From Dysgonomonas gadei ATCC BAA-286 (GTDB taxonomy: Bacteria > Bacteroidota > Bacteroidia > Bacteroidales > Dysgonomonadaceae): a DNA stretch of 64,000 bases. Where the stretch lies: positions 189,123 through 253,122 of the forward strand of contig NZ_GL891986.1 of the NCBI RefSeq assembly GCF_000213555.1, read 5' to 3'. A program made the position numbers and the translations under genes. Under the pieces are notes generated by a model. The model saw nothing but the letters and a program-made list of their open reading frames with translations. It made no database searches and was not told the origin of the DNA. Positions 54,396 to 63,335 of this stretch are shown here, one piece after another (the first letter of the stretch is position 1; every line of letters starts with the position of its first letter).

Positions 54396-55778
54396 TCATA
54401 GTTCTTCGAAACGTGCCTGGAAGAAACGAAGATATTTCGGTTCATACACCATTTTCAAGCCTCTTGCTTTCTCCCTGTTTTTATACATTTCTATAATACT
54501 CCATGCTGCCACGTCGAAATGCGCCTGCGTATATACACGCCGGGGAATAGTAAGGCGTACCAGTTCCAACGCAGGATAATAATGGTCGCCTGTATCCTTA
54601 TTCCTTCCAGCAGAAACGATTCCGCGTTCCATACCTCTCACTCCTGATTCTACAAATAGATCGGCCGCTAATTTCTGCGCAGGAAACTGGTCCTGTGGAA
54701 TATGTGAATAAAACTTTTTAGCATCCAAAAATACCCCATGACCACCTATTGGTAAAACAATAGGAATCCCCGCATCTTTAAGCAAATTACCGAAATATTC
54801 TACCTGCCTTACACGTGAAGCGATCATATCATCCTGAACGGCTTCTATCAAACCCTGTGCCATTGCTTCCATATCGCGACCTGCTAATCCACCATAGGTA
54901 GGCATACCTTCGTAGACCACAATCAGGCTGCGGAGTTCATCAAACAGATCGGGGTCATTGCACATTACCAGCCCTCCTATATTCACATACAGGTCTTTCT
55001 TGGCACTTACTGTCGCCGCATCGCTATACGAACAAAATTCATGGTTAATATCCTCTACCGTTCTATTTTTGTATCCCTCTTCACGCTGCTGGATAAAGTA
55101 AGCATTTTCAATATTACGGGTTGCATCCAGCACAACCTTAATGCCGTGTTTATGTGCAAGTTCAGACACAGCTTTCATATTGGCCATACTTACAGGCTGC
55201 CCTCCGGCCATATTTACGGGAGCGCCTACTGTGATATACGCTATATTTTTTGCCCCTTTATCATTTATCAGTTTTTCGAACTTATCCAGATCTATATTCC
55301 CTTTGAACGGATGATCGGACTGGCTTTTGTGAGCTTCGTCTATGATCACATCCACGAATGTACCTCCGGCAATTTCCTGATGTTGACGTGTAGTGGTAAA
55401 ATACATATTTCCGGCAACAAACTGTCCGGGTGTGATGGTACATTTACTCAACAGGTTTTCGGCTCCCCGTCCCTGATGGGTAGGTAAGATATATTTATAT
55501 CCGTAATATTTCCGGCAAACTTCTTCCAGGTAATAATAGCTGCGGCTACCCGCATACGCTTCGTCACCTATCATCATACGCGACCATTGCATATCGCTCA
55601 TAGCATTTGTACCACTGTCGGTGAGCAAGTCGATATATACGTCATCGGCATGGAGCAGAAACGTATTCCATCCGGCCTCTTTCATTGCTTTTAAACGATG
55701 TTCACGTGTTGTTGTTTTCAATGGTTCTACAACCTTGATGCGGTAGGGCTCTGCCCATGGTTTCTTAGAGAATGCCAT
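54396..55778 (-). CDS. PLP-dependent beta-eliminating lyase, tyrosine-phenol-lyase-like (tryptophanase family)
   Basis: 460 residues. The family cleaves tyrosine or tryptophan to phenol or indole, pyruvate and ammonia. The PLP lysine is in SAKKD (Lys261). Residues that separate tyrosine phenol-lyase from tryptophanase side with the former: FTTTRQHQE (127-135) instead of an FDTT-type segment, GVRGMERGIVSAGRN (379-393) with Arg385, and the LRFFQARFEEL C-terminus. From memory of the Citrobacter enzyme these match its Thr124, Met379/Arg381 and Phe448/449. Automated annotation would probably say tryptophanase. No tnaB/tnaC-like leader is visible. Confidence 0.82.
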   Translation of the reverse strand: MAFSKKPWAEPYRIKVVEPLKTTTREHRLKAMKEAGWNTFLLHADDVYIDLLTDSGTNAMSDMQWSRMMIGDEAYAGSRSYYYLEEVCRKYYGYKYILPTHQGRGAENLLSKCTITPGQFVAGNMYFTTTRQHQEIAGGTFVDVIIDEAHKSQSDHPFKGNIDLDKFEKLINDKGAKNIAYITVGAPVNMAGGQPVSMANMKAVSELAHKHGIKVVLDATRNIENAYFIQQREEGYKNRTVEDINHEFCSYSDAATVSAKKDLYVNIGGLVMCNDPDLFDELRSLIVVYEGMPTYGGLAGRDMEAMAQGLIEAVQDDMIASRVRQVEYFGNLLKDAGIPIVLPIGGHGVFLDAKKFYSHIPQDQFPAQKLAADLFVESGVRGMERGIVSAGRNKDTGDHYYPALELVRLTIPRRVYTQAHFDVAAWSIIEMYKNREKARGLKMVYEPKYLRFFQARFEEL

Positions 55779-55970
55779 ACTGTAGTATTTTAGGGTTAAA
55801 CTTCTATGTTGAGAATATACTAACCAAGGCTAACAGCTATCTATTTGACTACAAAGACAGCGACATTCAACAAATATAAGACATTTAGATGAGAAAAGAA
55901 GCGATAAATATATTTATTTTTCTATCATTTTATCACAAAGCAATTCACTTAATATATAAACTCTCCATGT

Positions 55971-56489
55971 TTATTTATCTTTATTCTTTTTGTTCTTTCT
56001 GAATTCGTGAGGATGAACCGGATTTTTCATACTCCATATATTTAACCTCTGACGACGGGCGAATTGCTCCAAAGCCTCAAGTTTCGGATCATTGGCATAA
56101 TGGCTGTAATACCACGCCAGACCGTTGCGTACCATTTCTTCATTCAGATTCACGCCATCCGCAAATGCAATGCCCAGGGTACGGCCATATTGGTCTGTAT
56201 CCTTTTTTTCTATAGTAACCATCTTCCCGTAACATAAATCATTCAGGAATTCGCGCGATTTGGTTCCGAAATCCTGTCCTCGCTCGGGCGCATCTATGGC
56301 GTATAAGCGAATTTTAACCCGTTCATTATTGTTCGTCAGCAGGGTAAACGTATCTCCATCGGCAACGCTCACAACTTTACCTGTCAATGATCCCGTTGAA
56401 GCATCACTCTCACCCTCTCCTGTATAGGCTGTATAAATAATCAGTGCTGTGCTTAGCAGAAGAGATAATATAGATAGTATTTTTTTCAT
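55971..56489 (-). CDS. Secreted thermonuclease (SNase-like)
   Basis: 172 residues from the ATG at 56489. A longer frame would run into the tRNA-Ser gene and is rejected. Signal or anchor segment at about 5-20. The OB-fold nuclease has GKVVSVADGDTFTL, IRLYAIDAPERGQ (catalytic Arg and Glu) and DQYGRTLG (second Arg). It hydrolyses DNA/RNA with Ca2+; probably periplasmic or extracellular. Confidence 0.9.
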   Translation of the reverse strand: MKKILSILSLLLSTALIIYTAYTGEGESDASTGSLTGKVVSVADGDTFTLLTNNNERVKIRLYAIDAPERGQDFGTKSREFLNDLCYGKMVTIEKKDTDQYGRTLGIAFADGVNLNEEMVRNGLAWYYSHYANDPKLEALEQFARRQRLNIWSMKNPVHPHEFRKNKKNKDK

Positions 56490-56566
56490 CAGAAGAGTAT
56501 TGTTTAAAAAGAAAAAGGACCAAAATAGGGTAATACCCCGTTTTACTCCTTTTATTTTTCCTATGC

Positions 56567-56653
56567 GGAGAGGAAGAGATTCGAACTCTCGATACCCTTT
56601 AGGGGTATACACGCTTTCCAGGCGTGCCTCTTCAACCACTCGAGCACCTCTCC
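56567..56653 (-). tRNA. tRNA-Ser (anticodon GGA)
   Basis: 87-nt type II tRNA on the minus strand. Acceptor GGAGAGG pairs with CCTCTCC, the anticodon stem is CACGC/GCGTG with loop CTGGAAA, the long variable arm is TACCCCTAAAGGGTA, and the T-arm contains AGTTCGAATCT. Confidence 0.97.
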
Positions 56654-56667
56654 TTTTGATTGTGGGA

Positions 56668-56697
56668 CAAAGATACAAGATATTTTTGAATATGCAA
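56668..56697 (-). promoter_or_regulatory. Promoter of tRNA-Ser
   Basis: The minus strand has TTG (56697-56695), 19 bases, then TATCTTTG (56675-56668). The tRNA starts 14 bases further on. Confidence 0.75.
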
Positions 56698-56716
56698 GAG
56701 GCAGGATAAAACAGGT

Positions 56717-56751
56717 TAGGTAACATAAAAGAGAACACTTGGTGTTACCTA
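56717..56751. repeat. 9-bp inverted repeat before the integrase
   Basis: TAGGTAACA (56717-56725) is the perfect inverse of TGTTACCTA (56743-56751), and TGTTACCC follows at 56755. Possibly an integrase core or arm site. Confidence 0.45.
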
Positions 56752-56765
56752 AAATGTTACCCAAA

Positions 56766-57881
56766 ATGAGAACCTCAATCAATGTAATGTTGTACACCTA
56801 CAAAGTATTATCAAATGGAGAAAGTCCTCTTGTAATAAGGCTTACACAGAACAAAAAGAGAAAATATGTAAGATTAAATATAACTCTTAGTCCAGAATAT
56901 TGGGATAGTAAAAGGGATAAATTAAAATCTAGTTGCCCCAATAAAGAATATGTGGAAAACATTATCACAGAAAAGCTATCCAAATATCAAAAACAAGTCT
57001 TAGAATATCAATCTATAGGAAAAGAATACTCATTGAATCAACTTATAGAAGCAGTCGAAGGTAAACCTCAAAAAAACATTACAGTTTGTGATTACCTAAA
57101 TTCAGTCATAGAGAACCTAACAAAAGAAAATAGAATAGGCAATGCAACCCATTATCAAGCATTGTATAATTCTTTAGAAAGATTTACAAAAATTAATCAA
57201 CTACAATTTGTAGATATAGATGTACCCTTCCTGAATAAATATGAAACTCATTTGAGAAGCATAGGAAATAAAAACAATAGTATCAGCATAAAAATGAGGA
57301 CTCTTAAAGCAGTCTATAATAAGGCTGTGAAGGATAACATTGTAAAGAAAGACTATTATCCATTTAATGAATATAATGTATCTAAACTGAAAGATTCTAC
57401 GCCAAAGAGGTCTATTCTTAAAGAAGATATTCAGAAAATTATATCTCTGGATGTACAGATAATCAGCAAAAGACCTCAATCTTTATTACAGTTCAGTAAA
57501 GACTTGTTCCTATTCAGTTATTTAGGATGTGGTATAAATATGGTGGATATGGCACATTTAAAAAGGAGTAATATAGTTTCAACCAGAATAGTCTATAAAA
57601 GGCACAAGACTGGAAAGCAAATAAGTTTCTTATTACAACCTTATGCTTTAGAAATTATACAGAGATATGAGAATGGTAATAATGACTATATATTTCCTAT
57701 TCTGGATGATTCTATACATACTACAGCAGAACAGCAGTTCAGAAGGATAAAGAAAGTAACTTATGTAGCTAATAAGAATCTAAAGAAGATTGGGGAAAGT
57801 ATTAATCTTTCTATACCTCTGACTACATATTGTGCAAGACAGAATCTATTTTATTACAGTCTGGAATACAGTCTATTATAA
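56766..57881 (+). pseudogene. Truncated tyrosine-type integrase
   Basis: 371 residues from the ATG at 56766. Arm-type N-terminal domain (about 1-65), SAM-like core-binding domain (about 95-190) and the beginning of the catalytic domain (DLFLFSYLGCGINMVDMAHL near 250, KRHKTGKQISFLLQP near 290, LTTYCARQNLF near 357). The protein stops right where ARH-x-W/F-A...GH...TTxxY should follow. His, GH and the catalytic Tyr are absent, so it should be inactive. No continuation in another frame is seen in the next ~200 bases. Confidence 0.75.
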
Positions 57882-58095
57882 GATGTTCTCATCTCATAGG
57901 TAACGATTTAGAAACGAGCGAACTTCTGTTTTTCTCTCCTTTTTGCTTATAATAAAAGAGCTACTTATTTTTTTAACGAAAATACAAAAAAATATTTATA
58001 TCGAGGTAATCGCTATTGTTTATTTTATGAGTTTATCAACTATTATATTAAGATTATACTTTGTATTTCTTAAATTGTAAGTTCATAATAATAGA

Positions 58096-58494
58096 CTATT
58101 GTAGGATCAATTTATACCCAATATCTCTTATGTTCAACATTTTAATCCGAATATCCATTGATATCCGTTTCCTTAGCTAATATATAAATACATGTAAACT
58201 ATTCCTGTTATAGTAGCTATCATCATTCCACAAATTATATAATATATCTTTAATTCCAACAGCCTGATTTTGATTAATACACAAGTGTTTGAGTATTTCA
58301 TTTTCCAAATAGGACAATTCTTGACTTTGTTTTTCATGAATCAGAGTTTGCGTTGTAATATTTGCATCCAATATTTCAAATGATTGATGTTCGTTCAAAG
58401 TGCCCATCCAAATACGTTTCCGCCTAAGTTGATGCGGCTTACTTTTAAATATGTGTTTTTTATTTTTATACGGTTCTTTATAAAATTTATCCAT
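58096..58494 (-). pseudogene. Decayed response-regulator C-terminus with in-frame TAG
   Basis: The frame encodes the winged-helix end of an OmpR-type regulator: ITTQTLIHEKQSQELSYLE, NEILKHLCINQN, WNDDSYYNRNSLHVFIY, then TAG (58179-58177), then in the same frame LRKRISMDIRIKMLNIRDIG and YKLILQ before TAG at 58098. A normal family member reads through at this point (VFIxKLRKYL). The receiver domain is missing upstream. This is a remnant with a nonsense codon. Confidence 0.75.
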
Positions 58495-58585
58495 TATGCT
58501 GTAGTCATATTTATATGCTGGAATAAATAAATAGAATGCGTATATCTTAGGCATCATCAAAGGTTTTTGAACGAAGAAAGTTATA

Positions 58586-59779
58586 TCACTTTTCTTTCCC
58601 GAAAACAAATATCGAACAAACCGCCGCCACCAACATACCAACCCCAAATAGCAGGAATGCCCTGTCCAGACCGATATTGACAATCAGGCTCAATACCAGG
58701 CTTCCGAGGCCATAGCCTGAGTAAAGGAAAAAAGCGAGAAGCCCTGTAGCAGCGCCTTTTTTGGAACTGAATGTGGAGGCAATAGCAGCAAACAAAGGAT
58801 GGGACAAGTCAAACCCAAAAGACAGCAATGCTACCAAAATACAGGAAGCGGCAAGACTGAAATTTTGGCTTAACAGCAGCACGGTGATTGCGCCCAGGGA
58901 TAGGCCTATAGGTATGATCTTGTTTCGTCCGTAGCGGTCGGCGAGCCTACCTAACAATGGCCCAAACAATAGCCCCGGAATACCATAACCTAATAAGGCA
59001 AGTCCGATATGAAGTTGGTTCAACCCGTAGTTACTGTAGAAGAAATAACCGAGCCAAGCGAAAATGCCACTATGGAACATACTGTTGAGCATTACATAAA
59101 AATAGGTACGCCTCGCCCGTCCGGTCGACAGGATACTACGGAAAGACACAAAAATATTATCCCCGGTTTTTGCCACAGCCTCCCTTTCTCCGAAGATTTT
59201 CTTCTGCTGCATCCATATCAGGGCAAAAATCACCAACCCGATAATGGCAACTCCTACAAATAGCCACTGCCAGCCTATCACAGAAGTAACTAATGACCCG
59301 GTGCTGGCTCCCAACGCCGTACCACCTGCCACGTTGCCGAAAAAAATACCAAGGGCGTGACCCCGCTTTTCGTAAGGATACGTATCACCGATCCAACTAA
59401 TGGTTGTAGGGGCAATACCGGCAGCACCGATGCCTGTCAATAATCTTAGTAAAATCATCTGGTTAATACCGTTAACAAAAGCTGTCAACAGCGTCAACAG
59501 GGAAAACATAACGAGGCAAAAAGCAACAATCCGAAACCGCCCGATGCGGTCGCTAAGTGGTGCGTATACCAATGTGAACAACCCATACCCGAGCAGGTAG
59601 GCAGGTTCGATAAAACTGACGTGCCGGACAGTAGTACCGAATTGCTCGGAAAGCGTTGGCAGCAAGGGTGCTACCATGAATGCCTGGAACATCATAATGA
59701 AAGTCGCCAGTGATACGATATAGACTGGCCACATAGATAGTTGTACGGCCATTCCGCCGTCCTTATTTAATTTGTTCAT
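58586..59779 (-). CDS. MFS transporter
   Basis: 397 residues from the ATG at 59779, preferred over an upstream in-frame ATG. Twelve predicted helices, with the MFS motif A-like YAPLSDRIGRFRIV (about 61-74) and the second-half GPLLGRLADRYGRNKI. It resembles drug:H+ antiporters (DHA1-type). It lies 67 bases after the AraC regulator on the same strand, so AraC probably controls it. It is less AT-rich than the integrase DNA next to it. Confidence 0.9.
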   Translation of the reverse strand: MNKLNKDGGMAVQLSMWPVYIVSLATFIMMFQAFMVAPLLPTLSEQFGTTVRHVSFIEPAYLLGYGLFTLVYAPLSDRIGRFRIVAFCLVMFSLLTLLTAFVNGINQMILLRLLTGIGAAGIAPTTISWIGDTYPYEKRGHALGIFFGNVAGGTALGASTGSLVTSVIGWQWLFVGVAIIGLVIFALIWMQQKKIFGEREAVAKTGDNIFVSFRSILSTGRARRTYFYVMLNSMFHSGIFAWLGYFFYSNYGLNQLHIGLALLGYGIPGLLFGPLLGRLADRYGRNKIIPIGLSLGAITVLLLSQNFSLAASCILVALLSFGFDLSHPLFAAIASTFSSKKGAATGLLAFFLYSGYGLGSLVLSLIVNIGLDRAFLLFGVGMLVAAVCSIFVFGKEK

Positions 59780-59846
59780 AATGTCACAAATTTCGGGAAG
59801 GTGAAAAGAATACGGCTTATACCTATTCAGGTATTGATTGGACTTT

Positions 59847-60812
59847 TTATCGATTTTGGGTATCGAGCGGCCTTCGCATGAGTTGAAGCGCATCATTGCG
59901 GTAAGCTGTGGGGGTCATACTAGTCATTTTTTTAAAGAATCGGTTGAAATAAGCTGTTTCATTGAATTGCAACAGGTCAGCTATTTCATACACCTGTAGA
60001 TCAGTATGTGTCAACAAGCTTTTTGCCTCCAGCAATACCTGTTCATGGATGTGGTACAAAGCAGTGTGCCCGGTATATTTCTTGACAAGAAAGTTAAAAT
60101 GACTGGGCGTAAGGTGCAATTCATTTGCAATATTTTTTACAGTTGGCTTTCGTTCTTTTCTTTTGTTTGGGGCATCGATTGAATAAGTATCCAACACTTT
60201 CCTGAATCTGATCATAAGGGATGCCTGTTTTAACTGAAAATTGGTTTTAGCGTTTTTATCTTGATCATACAGGCGTCTGATTTTAATCAGCAACACCTTT
60301 AATAAAGATTGTATCATTTCAAAACTATCTGTATGACCCGATTTCATTTCGCTAAGCAATGTTTCGGCCGTATCCGCTATGGTATCCATACCATCCTGAG
60401 ACAGTCGCAAAACTGGGTTTGCGCCATTAATAAAGAATGGAAAATCTTTTTCAAAATTTGGTTTCAGCGGATCTATTCCCGCAAATTCAGGTGTAAAACA
60501 AACGAGATAGCCATGTAAAGTTTCCACACGTTGCCAACTTTCGATTTTTCCTGGAAAGGTAAAGTAAATACAATTTGAACCCGTACTGACGGTTTCGCTA
60601 GGCAATAGAAGCCGAACGCCTGCTGTTTTGCAAATGACAAGTCGGAAAAAATTCCCACGAAAGAGTGGCATGAACAACTCCTTTCCCTTGGGCTGGTCTT
60701 CCAGCCTCATAGTCGTAAAAAAATCATTCTCTGCCTTTCCGATGCGGAAGGTATCGTAGAAGTCGCTGATTTTATCAAACCAAGGAATATAGACTTTCGA
60801 TTTTGTCATCAT
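59847..60812 (-). CDS. AraC family transcriptional regulator
   Basis: 321 residues. N-terminal sensing half (about 1-200) without a clear ligand signature. C-terminal AraC HTH (about 220-315: TVKNIANELHLTPSHFNFLV, then LQVYEIADLLQFNETAYFNRFFKKMTSMTP). Precedes the MFS gene; a regulator-pump pair is the natural reading. ATG at 60812 or 60809. Confidence 0.9.
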   Translation of the reverse strand: MMTKSKVYIPWFDKISDFYDTFRIGKAENDFFTTMRLEDQPKGKELFMPLFRGNFFRLVICKTAGVRLLLPSETVSTGSNCIYFTFPGKIESWQRVETLHGYLVCFTPEFAGIDPLKPNFEKDFPFFINGANPVLRLSQDGMDTIADTAETLLSEMKSGHTDSFEMIQSLLKVLLIKIRRLYDQDKNAKTNFQLKQASLMIRFRKVLDTYSIDAPNKRKERKPTVKNIANELHLTPSHFNFLVKKYTGHTALYHIHEQVLLEAKSLLTHTDLQVYEIADLLQFNETAYFNRFFKKMTSMTPTAYRNDALQLMRRPLDTQNR

Positions 60813-60974
60813 ATTAATAATAAGATACCGTAAATTTAAGCAATAATGTTTCTAAACATTAAATACGTTTTACCTTATTGATGTAGGATATAAATTTTTG
60901 CTACCTATCGTGTTAGGATAGTTGAATTATATTTATTAGCCCCGTTGCACCAAATGTTGCAAATTCGGATCGTT

Positions 60975-61025
60975 CTTAATCCGCTCCATTTTGCTTAACG
61001 TTGTTTTGCAAAAGAGCGGGTTAAG
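60975..61025. repeat. Hairpin in the AraC-SDR gap
   Basis: CTTAATCCGCTC (60975-60986) pairs with GAGCGGGTTAAG (61014-61025, 11 of 12), and the inner TTTTGC/GCAAAA adds to the stem. The 60813-61281 gap otherwise contains only the small remnant frame at 61092. Confidence 0.55.
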
Positions 61026-61091
61026 TGCATAATTCAACATTAGTAATTCTATTTCCGCTCCTTCGCAAAGCCGTTTTCCGTTGTACTTTTT

Positions 61092-61217
61092 TTGCCGCAA
61101 AAGCTGTTTGCATTGGCTTTTTTATTAACAAAAGCATTAGCGGTAACCCTATTTGAAAACTCGTCAAAGATTGAAAAAGTTTTCAAAACCGAAACTAAAA
61201 GCCAGACTGTTTACTAA
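61092..61217 (+). other. Possible small remnant ORF without ATG
   Basis: A frame from TTG 61092 to TAA 61217 encodes PQKLFALAFLLTKALAVTLF, then ENSSKIEKVFKTETKSQTVY (about 41 residues). It looks protein-like (one hydrophobic segment, charged tail) but has no ATG and no partner. It may be a scrap of a mobile element. Confidence 0.3.
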
Positions 61218-61281
61218 ACAAAGCGGAGTGGCTATCAAAACCACAAACCGCAATGTAACTCTAAAAACTTTATTCATAAGA

Positions 61282-62055
61282 CTAATTCGTCGTCAACCCT
61301 CCATCAACAGCAAGTATAGTTCCGGTTATCCAATCTGCCTGATCAGATGCTAAAAATACTGAGGCTTTACCAATGCTTTCCGGACTTCCAATTTTTCCTA
61401 AAGGATAGATGTTTTTTACCATTTCGTGAAATGCCGCTTGGTTGTCATCGGTCATATTCGCCAGGTTTCTTTTGAACTGGGGAGTAATGATGCTACCCGG
61501 TGCAATTGCGTTTACCCTCACGCCTAAATGCCCGATTTCAAAAGCTAAAGATTTTGTAAAGGAATTTATAGCTCCTTTGGTGATGGAATACGCCGTAGAA
61601 TCACGTCCCGACAACATTCTGTGAGCGAAATACGATGAAATATTGATAATATTCCCTTTATTTTCAATGAGGGAAGGCAACAGTTGCTGCGTTAAAAGAT
61701 AAGGTGTTTTTACATTGAGGTTGAGGTGTAAATCAAACAATGCAACATCCGTTTCAGAAAAAGGACAAAACTTTCCGATCCCGGCATTATTAACCAAAAC
61801 ATCAATAAAGGGAAAAATGCTTAAAACTTTTCTGGACAAATCTGCAATTCTATCCGTATCTGATAAGTCTTCAGAAATAACATGGATTTGAGTTTCATAC
61901 TTCGAAAGCTCAGCCTTAACCTGTTCGAGCTTTTCTAATTCACGTCCAACTAAGATAAGATTGGCCCCGTTTTCAGCAAAAGACTTTGCTATTCCCAATC
62001 CAATTCCATCACTTCCTCCGGTGATGACAGCGTTCTTGTTTACTAATAATTTCAT
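61282..62055 (-). CDS. SDR family oxidoreductase
   Basis: 257 residues. Classical SDR: TGGSDGIG cofactor loop (12-19), NNAG (about 90-93), Ser-Tyr-Lys triad with ISSYF and YSITK (about 152-156), and GSIITPQFKRN after the strand. It ends with the usual AVDGGLTTN. NAD(P)-dependent alcohol/ketone or sugar dehydrogenase of unknown substrate. Divergent from the MerR gene at 62182; the two palindromic boxes between them probably control both. Confidence 0.9.
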   Translation of the reverse strand: MKLLVNKNAVITGGSDGIGLGIAKSFAENGANLILVGRELEKLEQVKAELSKYETQIHVISEDLSDTDRIADLSRKVLSIFPFIDVLVNNAGIGKFCPFSETDVALFDLHLNLNVKTPYLLTQQLLPSLIENKGNIINISSYFAHRMLSGRDSTAYSITKGAINSFTKSLAFEIGHLGVRVNAIAPGSIITPQFKRNLANMTDDNQAAFHEMVKNIYPLGKIGSPESIGKASVFLASDQADWITGTILAVDGGLTTN

Positions 62056-62102
62056 TTTGAAAATGTTTATTTTCTTCTTTTTATGAATATAAAATATATT
62101 TA

Positions 62103-62119
62103 TTGTAGATAAACTACAA
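62103..62119. promoter_or_regulatory. MerR-type operator, box 1
   Basis: TTGTAG-ATAAA-CTACAA, a perfect 6-bp dyad with 5-base spacer, between the divergent SDR and MerR genes. Confidence 0.7.
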
Positions 62120-62143
62120 GTTGTAAAGTAAATATATTAATTA

Positions 62144-62151
62144 TATATTTG
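62144..62151 (+). promoter_or_regulatory. Putative -7 box for the MerR gene
   Basis: TATATTTG, 30 bases before the MerR ATG. Box 2 lies just downstream at the expected transcript start. Confidence 0.55.
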
Positions 62152-62160
62152 CAACATAAA

Positions 62161-62177
62161 ATGTAGATAAAGTACAA
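62161..62177. promoter_or_regulatory. MerR-type operator, box 2
   Basis: ATGTAG-ATAAA-GTACAA, a near-copy of box 1, four bases before the MerR ATG at 62182. Its position suggests autorepression. Confidence 0.65.
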
Positions 62178-62181
62178 AAAA

Positions 62182-62505
62182 ATGGACGATACAAATAAAG
62201 ATAAGGAACTACTGTTTGATTTTGAATTCTTGAATAAACTCGTTGTAGGCATAGGTGAAGTAGCACAGATAACAGGTATTCCCGTACGTCAAATACGCTA
62301 CTGGGAAGAGAAAGGAATTATAGTAAGTCTGACCGAAGAAGAAGGTAAGAACAGACGGTACGACTACAAGAATATCAAAAAAATCTTACTTATAAAAGAA
62401 CTCTTGGACGAAGGCTATACTTTAGATGCCTCTGCCAAAAAAGTTAAAACCCGTCATGAAATGATTGAGAATACTTTGAATAAATTAAAAAAGGACAACG
62501 GCTAA
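62182..62505 (+). CDS. MerR family transcriptional regulator
   Basis: 107 residues. N-terminal MerR wHTH (about 18-85: GIGEVAQITGIPVRQIRYWEEKGII) followed by a short dimerisation helix and no effector domain, so it may be a ligand-free or oligomer-dependent repressor. Divergent from the SDR gene with two shared palindromes between them, which suggests that it regulates the SDR gene. Confidence 0.92.
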   Translation: MDDTNKDKELLFDFEFLNKLVVGIGEVAQITGIPVRQIRYWEEKGIIVSLTEEEGKNRRYDYKNIKKILLIKELLDEGYTLDASAKKVKTRHEMIENTLNKLKKDNG

Positions 62506-62674
62506 TTTGATATTCCAATGTGCAGATGAAATTCTGAACTGCAAAGCAGAAAAATGCTTTTCAATTCTGCGAAAAGTTGTTAACTATCATAATCCCTTAA
62601 TGTTCGGGCGAGAATTTAAATGATGGTCATTGAACTTTTTATCAGAACGACAAATATCTCAGAAACAACTATTT

Positions 62675-62682
62675 TATCTTTG
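62675..62682 (+). promoter_or_regulatory. -7 box almost on the start codon of the Crp/Fnr gene
   Basis: TATCTTTG ends only 5 bases before the ATG at 62688. If used, the transcript would be essentially leaderless. Confidence 0.45.
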
Positions 62683-62687
62683 TTAAG

Positions 62688-63257
62688 ATGAACCAATTTA
62701 TTAAATTTTTATTGCAATTTGGAAATCTAAGTACACAACAAACTGACCTGATTCTAAGTAAAGCAATAGATTTAGAACTTCACAAAGGAGAGTGTTTTTG
62801 GGAAGTGGGGAAAAAATCGAAATATGTTGGTTTTCTAACCAACGGAATTCTTCGTGTTTATTATTACAATGATAAGGGAGAAGAAACTACAAATTACTTT
62901 GTTGAAGAAAAGCATTGGCTTTCGGACTGGGATAATCCTGATAAAAGTGTCGTTCCGATTGCAAATTTACAGGCAATTACCGATTGTTCATTTATTGCTT
63001 TTTCCAAAAAAGATTGGAATGAATTATCGAAATCTATTGCTGGTCTAAATGACATCATTCAAAAAGTAATCATAAAACACAAATCGAAAAAACTCGAAAG
63101 AAGAAGCCCGTTAATTTCAGAAGATGCAACTGAACGGTATTTGTCTTTTCTGGAACAATATCCGAACATTGTCAATCGAATTCCTTTGTCTTATGTTGCG
63201 TCATATTTGGGTATGAAACAACAATCATTAAGCAGAGTGAGAAAAACTATTCGCTAA
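62688..63257 (+). CDS. Crp/Fnr family transcriptional regulator
   Basis: 189 residues. N-terminal cyclic-nucleotide-binding-like beta barrel (about 10-120: GECFWEVGKKSKYVGFLTNG, then ILRVYYYNDKGEE). C-terminal HTH (about 150-189: RIPLSYVASYLGMKQQSLSR). The typical Arg/Glu cNMP-binding set is not obvious, so the effector is unclear. Precedes the SDR gene at the window end by 78 bases and may regulate it. Confidence 0.9.
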   Translation: MNQFIKFLLQFGNLSTQQTDLILSKAIDLELHKGECFWEVGKKSKYVGFLTNGILRVYYYNDKGEETTNYFVEEKHWLSDWDNPDKSVVPIANLQAITDCSFIAFSKKDWNELSKSIAGLNDIIQKVIIKHKSKKLERRSPLISEDATERYLSFLEQYPNIVNRIPLSYVASYLGMKQQSLSRVRKTIR

Positions 63258-63335
63258 TCACTTTTTCACAAATGTGAAAAGATTTCATTTTTTGTTGATG
63301 CAACTTTGCAACGTTAAAATTCAAATCAATAAAAA

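Noticed and set aside
56567..56653. Integration of the island into the 3' end of tRNA-Ser
   Set aside because: The integrase lies on the 5' side of the tRNA, and no second copy of the tRNA 3' end is seen in the window.
55971..56738. Nuclease gene starting at 56738
   Set aside because: The extension would run through tRNA-Ser. The ATG at 56489 gives a proper signal segment.
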